Positions 1-5,012 of a stretch of 5,945 bases of DNA are shown one piece after another (position 1 is the first letter of the stretch; each line of letters begins with the position of its first letter). Below the pieces are notes generated by a model. It made no database searches. It saw nothing but the letters and a program-made list of their open reading frames with translations, and was not told where the DNA came from. The position numbers were made by a program, and so were the translations under genes. This stretch comes from Rhodoferax sp. (GTDB taxonomy: Bacteria > Pseudomonadota > Gammaproteobacteria > Burkholderiales > Burkholderiaceae). The stretch is from the NCBI GenBank assembly GCA_028292075.1, contig JAQGNA010000019.1, positions 1 through 5,945 on the forward strand. The letters are read 5' to 3'.

Positions 1-465
1 CGTTATGTGGCCCTGGGCCGCAGCGAAGGCGCGAGCCTGCGTTGCGGCGGCGTGCGCCCCGAGGGCAAGCTGTTCGAGCGCGGCAACTACTACATGCCGA
101 CCATCCTCGAAGGCCTGGCCAACAGCGCGCAGGTCTGCCAGGAAGAGATCTTCGGCCCGGTGCTGGTGGCCATGCCCTTCGACACCGAAGAAGAATTGAT
201 CGCCCAAGCCAACGACAGCCTCTACGCGCTGGCGGCCGGCATCTGGACGCGCGACTACAAGAAGGCCTGGCGCGTGGGCCGTGCGGTGCAGGCCGGCACG
301 GTATGGATCAACACCTACAAGCAGTTCTCCATTTCCACGCCGTTCGGCGGCTGGAAGGACAGCGGCCTGGGCCGCGAAAAAGGCCGCCTCGGCATCCTGC
401 AATACATGGAACAAAAGAGCCTCTATTGGGGCCTGAATGCGAACCCGTTGGCCTGGGCGAATTGA
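1..465 (+). CDS. Aldehyde dehydrogenase, NAD(P)-dependent, C-terminal part (5' end outside window)
   Basis: The visible 154 residues are the C-terminal third of a roughly 480-500-residue aldehyde dehydrogenase, a soluble enzyme oxidising an aldehyde to its acid with NAD(P)+. The reading frame is open from base 1 and stops at TGA 463-465. Two family signatures are visible: EEIFGP at visible residues 48-53, whose Glu and Phe contact the cofactor in known structures, and the C-terminal PFGGWKDSGLGRE block at residues 114-126. The NDSLYALAAGIWTRD stretch between them is also typical. The catalytic Cys and the NAD-binding fold lie upstream, so activity cannot be judged here. The PFGG..DSGLGRE ending fits the broad betaine/amino-aldehyde type and does not identify the substrate. 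It lies 31 bp ahead of a VOC/extradiol-like gene, which suggests oxidation of an aldehyde or ring-cleavage semialdehyde. The family is certain, the substrate unknown. Confidence 0.95.
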   Translation, partial: RYVALGRSEGASLRCGGVRPEGKLFERGNYYMPTILEGLANSAQVCQEEIFGPVLVAMPFDTEEELIAQANDSLYALAAGIWTRDYKKAWRVGRAVQAGTVWINTYKQFSISTPFGGWKDSGLGREKGRLGILQYMEQKSLYWGLNANPLAWAN

Positions 466-482
466 GCCAGCCGACACCCTAC

Positions 483-488
483 GAAGGA
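483..488 (+). promoter_or_regulatory. Ribosome binding site of the VOC gene
   Basis: GAAGGA lies 8 bases before the ATG at 497. The frame is open further upstream, with an ATG at 437 inside the dehydrogenase gene, so this site decides the start. The protein beginning at 497 (MSVLGIDEITYG) enters the VOC fold directly, while the extra 20 residues from 437 look like out-of-frame dehydrogenase sequence. Confidence 0.75.
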
Positions 489-496
489 CACACACC

Positions 497-1456
497 ATGA
501 GCGTACTTGGCATCGACGAGATCACCTACGGCGCAGACGACCTGCCGACCTGCCGCCGCTTCTTCCTCGACTGGGGCCTGCACCTGGTCAGCGAGAGCGA
601 AGACGAACTGGTCTTCGAAACCCTGAACGGCGGCCGCGTGATCGTCGCGGCGTCCGGCAAGGAAGGCCTGCCCGTGGCGCTCGAGGCCGGGCCCACGCTG
701 CGCGAAGTCGTCTGGGGCGTGGAGACGGAAGACGACCTGCAGCACTATGCGGACAAGATCCGCTGGGCGCCGGGTTTCGTCAGCGGCAACGGCCGCATCG
801 GCTGCACCGATCCGAATGGCCTGGCCGTGCGCCTGCAGGTCACACGCAAGCGCGACGTGCAACTCGACAGCGCCACCTACAACACCTGGAGCCGGAAGGA
901 CCGCATCAACCAGTCGAGCCCGGCCTACGAACGCGCCACGCCGATCGAGGTAGGGCACGTGGTGTTCTTCGTCAAGGACGTGGTCGCCTGCGAGCGCTTC
1001 TACGTCGAAAGCTTCGGCTTCGCCGCCTCCGACCGGTACCCCGGCCGCGGCGCCTTCCTGCGCTGCGCGCCGGATGGCGGCCACCACGACCTGTTCCTGC
1101 TGCAGCGCCCGGCCGGCGACGCCGCGCTGAACCACGTGGCCTTCACCGTGCGCGACATCCACGAGGTGTTCGGCGGCGGCATGCACATCTCGCGCTGCGG
1201 CTGGGAAACCCAGCTCGGCCCGGGCCGGCATCCGATCTCCTCGGCCTACTTCTGGTACTTCAAGAACCCGGCCGGCGCGCTGGTCGAGTACTACGCCGAC
1301 GAAGACCAGCTCACCGCCGACTGGCAGCCACGCGAGTTCGAACCGGGCCCCACGGTGTTCGCCGAATGGGCGATCGACGGCGGCATCGACGGCAACACGC
1401 GCCGGCAAAAAGGCGCTGGCGCCGCTGGCGGCAAGTTCATCACCGACCGCAAGTAA
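497..1456 (+). CDS. Two-domain VOC protein, probable type I extradiol ring-cleavage dioxygenase
   Basis: This 319-residue cytoplasmic protein has two vicinal-oxygen-chelate modules, at about residues 3-116 and 148-270, the length and layout of type I extradiol dioxygenases such as 2,3-dihydroxybiphenyl 1,2-dioxygenase. Those enzymes split an ortho-diphenol next to its hydroxyls using Fe(II) and O2. The second module carries the expected ligands: H154 (EVGH), H213 (LNHVAF) and E264 (LVEYY). Active-site helpers of the family also appear to be kept: H196/H197 in GGHHD, H245 in GPGRH, and Y254, with the usual 9- and 10-residue spacings from H245 to Y254 to E264. The Asn-Asp pair that normally follows the GRH histidine is replaced (HPISS). 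The N-terminal module has no metal triad, as is normal for the family. The last 20 residues are a polar tail. The start at 497 has a good ribosome binding site. It sits between an aldehyde dehydrogenase and a Bug gene, consistent with a meta-cleavage-like route. A non-oxygenase VOC enzyme (isomerase or glyoxalase-like) remains possible. Confidence 0.85.
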   Translation: MSVLGIDEITYGADDLPTCRRFFLDWGLHLVSESEDELVFETLNGGRVIVAASGKEGLPVALEAGPTLREVVWGVETEDDLQHYADKIRWAPGFVSGNGRIGCTDPNGLAVRLQVTRKRDVQLDSATYNTWSRKDRINQSSPAYERATPIEVGHVVFFVKDVVACERFYVESFGFAASDRYPGRGAFLRCAPDGGHHDLFLLQRPAGDAALNHVAFTVRDIHEVFGGGMHISRCGWETQLGPGRHPISSAYFWYFKNPAGALVEYYADEDQLTADWQPREFEPGPTVFAEWAIDGGIDGNTRRQKGAGAAGGKFITDRK

Positions 1457-1460
1457 GACG

Positions 1461-2471
1461 ATGCCACGCATCTTCACGAAGGCCAGCGTCGGCGCTGTGC
1501 TGTTGCCCATGTTGCCGTTATTGGCGATGCTGTTGATGTCGCCGGCCCACGCAGAGGGCGAGGCCGACAAGGCCTTGTCGTCGCAGGGTTTCACCATCGT
1601 CGCGCCGTTCCCGCCGGGCGGGCCGATCGATTCGCTGGCGCGCATCCTGGCCACCGGCCTCACCGAGCGCTACAAGCAGCCTGCCGTGGTGGACAACCGC
1701 ACCGGCGCCAACGGCAACATCGGCATCGACCTGGTGAAGCGCGCCGCGCCCACCGGCCACACGCTGCTGGTGGTGCCCGCCGGCAACCTCACCATCAACC
1801 CCACGCTGATGCCCAAGCTCGGCTACAGCGTGGAGGGTGATTTCGCCCCCGTGGCCTCGCTCGCCAAGGCGGCCAACGTGCTGGCCGTCAACCCGGCGGT
1901 GCCCGCGCAAACGGTGGCCGAACTGGTGGCCTTGTCGAAGGCCAAGCCCGGCACGCTGAGCTATGCCTCGCCCGGCGTGGGCAGCGGCCTGCATCTGGCC
2001 GGCGAACTGTTCAAGCAGCAGAGCGGCGCCGACCTGCTGCACGTGGCCTACAAGGGCACGGCGCCCGGCCTCAACGACGTGCTCGGCGGCACCGTGCCGG
2101 TGATCTTCGGCAACCTGCCCGCGCTGCTGCCGCAGATCCAGGCCGGCAAGCTGCGCCCGTTGGCCGTGACCGACCCGACCCGCGCCACCGCGCTGCCCGA
2201 CGTGCCCACGCTGGCCGAGGCCGGCGTGGCCGGTGTCTCCGTCACCTCCTGGTACGGCGTGATGGCGCCCAAGGGCACGCCCGCCCCGGTGCTGGCGCAA
2301 CTGGCCGCCGACATCACCCGGATCTTCAACGCGCCCGCCACGCGCGCCCAGCTGGAAAAGCAGGGCCTGAATGTGTGGATCAACACCGGCAGCAGCTTCG
2401 GCGACGCCATCCGGAAGGAAGCCGCGGTGTGGGCGCCGATCATCAAGAGTCGAAAAATAGAAGCCGAATAA
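1461..2471 (+). CDS. Bug/TctC-family tripartite tricarboxylate transporter substrate-binding protein (first copy)
   Basis: This 336-residue protein would be exported and bind a small carboxylated ligand in the periplasm for a TctAB-type membrane permease. A signal peptide is clear: basic N-terminus (R3, K7), a hydrophobic core at about residues 9-27 and an AHA cleavage site after residue 31. Bug hallmarks follow in order: the APFPPGGPIDSLAR ligand loop (48-61, with D57), VVDNRTGANGNIG (76-88), YASPGVGSGLHLAGE (168-182), VAYKGTAPGLNDVLGG (195-210), and the LAVTDP...LPDVPTLAEAG region (234-255). The mature N-terminus is odd: it lacks the usual YPxKPI and carries a longer EGEADKALSSQG stretch. 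The gene starts 4 bases after the VOC stop without a strong ribosome binding site, so it is probably translationally coupled. The start at 1461 is kept because it supplies the charged n-region of the signal peptide. The ligand is unknown. No permease genes are nearby, so it may share a permease encoded elsewhere. Confidence 0.94.
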   Translation: MPRIFTKASVGAVLLPMLPLLAMLLMSPAHAEGEADKALSSQGFTIVAPFPPGGPIDSLARILATGLTERYKQPAVVDNRTGANGNIGIDLVKRAAPTGHTLLVVPAGNLTINPTLMPKLGYSVEGDFAPVASLAKAANVLAVNPAVPAQTVAELVALSKAKPGTLSYASPGVGSGLHLAGELFKQQSGADLLHVAYKGTAPGLNDVLGGTVPVIFGNLPALLPQIQAGKLRPLAVTDPTRATALPDVPTLAEAGVAGVSVTSWYGVMAPKGTPAPVLAQLAADITRIFNAPATRAQLEKQGLNVWINTGSSFGDAIRKEAAVWAPIIKSRKIEAE

Positions 2472-2520
2472 ACGGCCCGTTCACTTCCTCCAGAACCGTT
2501 CCGCAAACCGCCCCTACGTC

Positions 2521-2526
2521 AAAGGA
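2521..2526 (+). promoter_or_regulatory. Ribosome binding site of the second Bug gene
   Basis: AAAGGA lies 5 bases before the ATG at 2532. It fixes the start at the residue that opens a well-formed signal peptide (MSTLRRHAF). The rest of the 60-base spacer after the first Bug gene shows no convincing promoter or terminator. Confidence 0.65.
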
Positions 2527-2531
2527 TTCCC

Positions 2532-3512
2532 ATGTCGACCCTCCGCCGTCACGCCTTCGCTCTCGCCACCGCCGGACTGGCCCTTTGCGCCGCCGGCCAT
2601 GCCGTGGCCCAGGCCTATCCGAGCAAGCCCATCACCATCGTCGTGGCCTATCCGGCCGGCGGCGATACCGATGCCATGGCCCGCCTCTACGCCGAAAAGC
2701 TGTCCACCCGCCTGGGCCAGCCGGTGCTGGTGGACAACCGCCCCGGCGCCAGCGGCACCATCGGCGCCGCCTTCGTCGCCAAGGCCCCGGCCGACGGCTA
2801 CACCCTGCTGATGGCGCCGAGCACCTTCGCCATCGCCCAGCTGGTGCTGAAGACCGGCGCCGGCTCGGCCTACGACGAAACCACCAGCTTCACGCCCATC
2901 GTGATGACCAGCGTGCAGCCGTTGTTCATCGCCACCAATGCCGGCATCGGCGCGAAGGACGTGAAGGGACTCGTGGCGCTGGCCAAGGCCAAGCCGCTCT
3001 CCTACGCCAGCCCGGGCAGCGGCTCGCCGATGCACATCCTTGGGGAAATGTTCAACAAGAGCGCGGGCGTGCAGATCAACCACGTGCCCTACCGCGGCGT
3101 GGCCCCCGCCATCAACGACGTGCTCGGCGGCCATGTGCCGTTGACCTTCGTCACCTACGGCCCGGTGGCGCCCTACCTGGCCGGCGGCAAGCTGAACCTG
3201 CTGGCCGTGGCCGACCCGCAGCGCTCGCCGCTCGCGCCGAACGTGCCGACGCTGGCCGAGCTGGGTTTCAAGGACGTGGACGTCGGCGCCTGGCAAGGCA
3301 TCTTCGGCCCCAAGGGGCTGCCGGCCGACGTGGCCAAGACGCTCAACACGCAGTTCAACGACATCCTGAAGATGCCCGACGTGGTGGCCAAGATGGCCAT
3401 CTTCGGCGCGCTGCCCGCAGGCGGCGAGCCGGCGCGCCTGGCCAAGACCAATGCCGATGACCATGCCCGCTTCGGCAAGATCATCAAGGACCTCGGCATC
3501 CAGGCCGACTGA
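2532..3512 (+). CDS. Bug/TctC-family tripartite tricarboxylate transporter substrate-binding protein (second copy)
   Basis: This 326-residue protein is a second periplasmic Bug receptor for a small organic acid. The signal peptide has Arg residues at 5-6, a hydrophobic stretch at about 8-22 and AxA cleavage sites ending at residue 26 or 28, leaving the canonical mature start YPSKPITIVVAY. Family motifs in order are YPAGGDTDAMAR (40-51, ligand-loop D47), VDNRPGASGTIG (67-78), DGYTLLMAPS (88-97), YASPGSGSPMHILGE (158-172), VPYRGVAPAINDVLGG (185-200) and LAVADP...APNVPTLAELG (224-245). It differs from the first copy around the ligand pocket: GGDTD against GGPID in the loop, and STFAIAQLVL against GNLTINPTLM after it. 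The pair is therefore an old divergence and probably binds different ligands. A 60-bp spacer suggests co-transcription with the first copy. The stop codon abuts a large palindrome. Family assignment is secure, ligand unknown. Confidence 0.95.
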   Translation: MSTLRRHAFALATAGLALCAAGHAVAQAYPSKPITIVVAYPAGGDTDAMARLYAEKLSTRLGQPVLVDNRPGASGTIGAAFVAKAPADGYTLLMAPSTFAIAQLVLKTGAGSAYDETTSFTPIVMTSVQPLFIATNAGIGAKDVKGLVALAKAKPLSYASPGSGSPMHILGEMFNKSAGVQINHVPYRGVAPAINDVLGGHVPLTFVTYGPVAPYLAGGKLNLLAVADPQRSPLAPNVPTLAELGFKDVDVGAWQGIFGPKGLPADVAKTLNTQFNDILKMPDVVAKMAIFGALPAGGEPARLAKTNADDHARFGKIIKDLGIQAD

Positions 3513-3614
3513 TTTCGTTTCTAAATCGACCGTGCACTTTGTCGACTTCGCTTGTCGTACGCCTGTACTGCCTGCGCTTCGTCTTCGCGTTCACGGCCGA
3601 TTGAGAAACTAAAT
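3512..3614. repeat. 103-bp imperfect palindrome in the spacer after the second Bug gene
   Basis: The left arm 3512-3534 and right arm 3592-3614 are inverted copies matching at 20 of 23 positions; the core GTTTCTAAATCG against GTTTCTCAATCG matches at 11 of 12. The 57-base loop has a small hairpin near its centre (GTAC, 4-base loop GCCT, GTAC, at 3557-3568), almost concentric with the outer arms. The left arm begins at the last base of the second Bug stop codon. The spacer is visibly less GC-rich than the neighbouring genes. No T-run follows the right arm, so it is not a classical intrinsic terminator. It could be a dispersed intergenic repeat (REP/MITE-like), an mRNA 3'-end stabiliser or an attenuating structure. 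No transposase is nearby. The palindrome is seen directly; its role is inference. Confidence 0.8.
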
Positions 3615-3644
3615 ACCCCGAAATCATCCACTGCCGTTTCAAGC

Positions 3645-3651
3645 GAAGGAG
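3645..3651 (+). promoter_or_regulatory. Ribosome binding site of the small HTH gene
   Basis: GAAGGAG lies 7 bases before the ATG at 3659. This near-consensus site is the main non-homology evidence that the short 73-codon frame is translated and starts here. The bases between the palindrome and this site (3615-3644) hold no convincing promoter. Confidence 0.8.
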
Positions 3652-3658
3652 AACCACC

Positions 3659-3880
3659 ATGCCCACCGACCGCTACCTTGAACCACACCAGGCCCGCAAG
3701 CGCCTGCCCACCACCTTTGAAGACCTGCTGGGCGACGCCATCGAGCGTGCCTTCGGCGCCGGCGCCCAGACGTTGCCCGAAGTGGTCGCCAGCCTCAACC
3801 GCACCGGCCCGTCGAATGAAAACGGCGAGGACTGGACCGAGCAGAACTTCCAGGCGCTGATGAAGCGCCTGGCCGGCTGA
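3659..3880 (+). CDS. Small recombinase-like helix-turn-helix protein
   Basis: This 73-residue protein resembles the short 'recombinase-like helix-turn-helix' family and the DNA-binding domain that follows the catalytic domain in large serine recombinases, but it has no catalytic part. Likely helices are at about residues 18-32 (FEDLLGDAIERAFG), 38-48 (LPEVVASLNRTG) and 59-71 (WTEQNFQALMKRL). The pattern 'A..LN.xG....G..WT...........' matches recombinase winged-helix modules. It has an excellent ribosome binding site and ends 28 bp before a Rieske oxygenase gene, so it is almost surely co-transcribed with it. From memory, small proteins of this kind recur beside Rieske oxygenase genes in Burkholderiales; a database check is needed to confirm that. 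Its role is unknown: local transcriptional regulator or oxygenase-associated accessory protein are both possible. It is not an integrase remnant by any other sign, since no attachment site or mobile gene is nearby. Confidence 0.8.
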   Translation: MPTDRYLEPHQARKRLPTTFEDLLGDAIERAFGAGAQTLPEVVASLNRTGPSNENGEDWTEQNFQALMKRLAG

Positions 3881-3897
3881 AACCGATTTTTCCGCCC

Positions 3898-3902
3898 AGG
3901 AG
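3898..3902 (+). promoter_or_regulatory. Ribosome binding site of the Rieske oxygenase gene
   Basis: AGGAG lies 6 bases before the ATG at 3909, inside the 28-base spacer after the small HTH gene, and supports that start. Confidence 0.75.
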
Positions 3903-3908
3903 AACACG

Positions 3909-4937
3909 ATGAAAACAATCTCTATCCAACCCGCGACCGATCCGGTCGATGCGCTGCTGACCATCGGCCTGAAAGACCTCTGGTACCCGATCTGCCCGTC
4001 CGACTTCATCGCCGAGAAGCCGGTTTCGCTGCGCCGCCTGGGCAAGAAGATCGCCCTCTGGCGCGACGCCGCCGGCACGCTGCACGCGCTCGAAGACCAC
4101 TGCCCGCACCGCGGTGCGCCGCTGTCGCAGGGCGTGGTGCTCGGCGACCGCCTGGCCTGCCCGTACCACGGCGTGGAAGTGCGCTGCGACGGCGTGGTCA
4201 CCAAGGTGCCCGGCAGCCCCGGCTGCAAGCTGGAAGGCTCGCGCGCGGCGCTGTCGTTCCATGTGCAGGAGCAATGCGGCGCCGTGTTCCTCTACAACAG
4301 CGACACCAACGTCGACACGCCCCCACCCATGACGCTGCCCGAGGAACTGACCTCCGGCGAGTATTCCAACTTCCTCTGCTACGCCGAATGGAAGGGCGAC
4401 TACCGCTACGCGCTCGACAACGTCATGGACCCGATGCACGGCACCTTCCTGCACAAGCAGTCGCACTCCATGGCCGAAGGCGACAGCACCGCCACCTTCC
4501 AGATCCGCGAGACCGACATCGGCTTCGTGTTCGAGAAAGTGGGCCAGCGCGGCGTGAACTTCGACTGGACCGAATGGGCCAGCACCGGCCTGCACTGGAT
4601 GCGCCTGGAAATTCCGTATCCCAAGACGGGCGGCCCCGGCGGCAACTTCGCCATCATCGGCTGCGCCACGCCCATCAGCCCCGAGCTCACGACCGTGTTC
4701 TTCTGGCGCTGCCGCAAGGTCTCGGGCTGGCAGCGCGACACCTGGCGCTTCCTCTACCGCAACCGGCTCGAGGCGCGGCACTGGGCCGTGCTGGAGCAGG
4801 ACCGCGTGATGCTGGAGCAGATGGAGCTCGATGCCAACCAGCACGAACACCTGTACCAGCACGACATGGGCCTGGTGCGCCTGCGCCGGCACCTGCGGCG
4901 GCTGGCCAGTGCACAGCTCGAAGCCGAAGCGAGCTGA
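3909..4937 (+). CDS. Rieske [2Fe-2S] non-heme iron oxygenase, stand-alone alpha subunit (vanillate/dicamba demethylase-like)
   Basis: This 342-residue cytoplasmic protein would use electrons from the downstream reductase to hydroxylate or O-demethylate an aromatic or related acid. The N-terminal Rieske domain (about residues 22-130) holds the cluster ligands C65-x-H67 and C84-x2-H87 (CPHRG...CPYHG). The catalytic domain has the mononuclear iron motif D174-x2-H177-x4-H182 (NVMDPMHGTFLH) and a plausible third ligand, D298 in LEQDRVMLEQ. D174 is the residue that bridges Rieske and iron centres of adjacent subunits in characterised enzymes. The length fits the homotrimeric alpha-only class (VanA, TsaM, dicamba demethylase, about 330-355 residues) rather than the about 450-residue alpha subunits of alpha3-beta3 dioxygenases, and no beta-subunit gene follows. 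All catalytic residues appear intact. The substrate cannot be assigned, so no gene symbol is given. It belongs with the HTH gene (28 bp upstream) and the reductase gene (75 bp downstream). Confidence 0.95.
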   Translation: MKTISIQPATDPVDALLTIGLKDLWYPICPSDFIAEKPVSLRRLGKKIALWRDAAGTLHALEDHCPHRGAPLSQGVVLGDRLACPYHGVEVRCDGVVTKVPGSPGCKLEGSRAALSFHVQEQCGAVFLYNSDTNVDTPPPMTLPEELTSGEYSNFLCYAEWKGDYRYALDNVMDPMHGTFLHKQSHSMAEGDSTATFQIRETDIGFVFEKVGQRGVNFDWTEWASTGLHWMRLEIPYPKTGGPGGNFAIIGCATPISPELTTVFFWRCRKVSGWQRDTWRFLYRNRLEARHWAVLEQDRVMLEQMELDANQHEHLYQHDMGLVRLRRHLRRLASAQLEAEAS

Positions 4938-4950
4938 ACCGGCTGAACCG
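4933..4950 (+). repeat. Exact 9-bp tandem duplication across the Rieske stop codon
   Basis: GCTGAACCG occurs twice in direct succession (4933-4941 and 4942-4950). Because the unit is 9 bp, the second copy places another in-frame TGA at 4944-4946, so the reading frame ends twice. It is probably a small slippage duplication with no known function. Confidence 0.7.
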
Positions 4951-5012
4951 GCGGGGAGCGGCTTGCACCTCCCTGTCGTTTCCCATCGACTGAACCTGAT
5001 TTCGAGTCCACC

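Noticed and set aside
479..1663. Open frame on the - strand (394 codons) opposite the VOC gene and the start of the first Bug gene.
   Set aside because: Low-complexity composition, no recognisable family, and it covers a + strand gene with clear metal ligands.
2514..3464. Open frame on the - strand (316 codons) opposite the second Bug gene.
   Set aside because: The His/Gly-rich translation has no domain; it mirrors the codon bias of the real gene.
3601..3629. Possible sigma-70 promoter before the HTH gene, with TTGAGA as a -35 box.
   Set aside because: No acceptable -10 box is found at 16-18 bp spacing, and the TTGAGA lies within the palindrome arm.
3659..3880. Reading the small HTH gene as a remnant of a serine integrase or mobile element.
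   Set aside because: There is no recombinase catalytic domain, direct repeat, attachment site or other mobile gene nearby, and the frame is complete with its own ribosome binding site.
3874..3891. Possible intrinsic terminator at the end of the small HTH gene (CGG...CCG followed by ATTTTT).
   Set aside because: The stem is only three base pairs and the Rieske gene with its own ribosome binding site follows at once, so termination here is unlikely.
3521..4228. Open frame on the - strand across the palindrome and the small HTH gene.
   Set aside because: It runs through the palindrome and antisense to two better supported genes. Repeat sequence often gives such spurious hypothetical proteins.
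4963..4991. Possible promoter in the oxygenase-reductase spacer (TTGCAC, then TCGACT).
   Set aside because: The -10 candidate matches consensus at only half its positions, and the two genes form an obvious functional pair expected to share a transcript.
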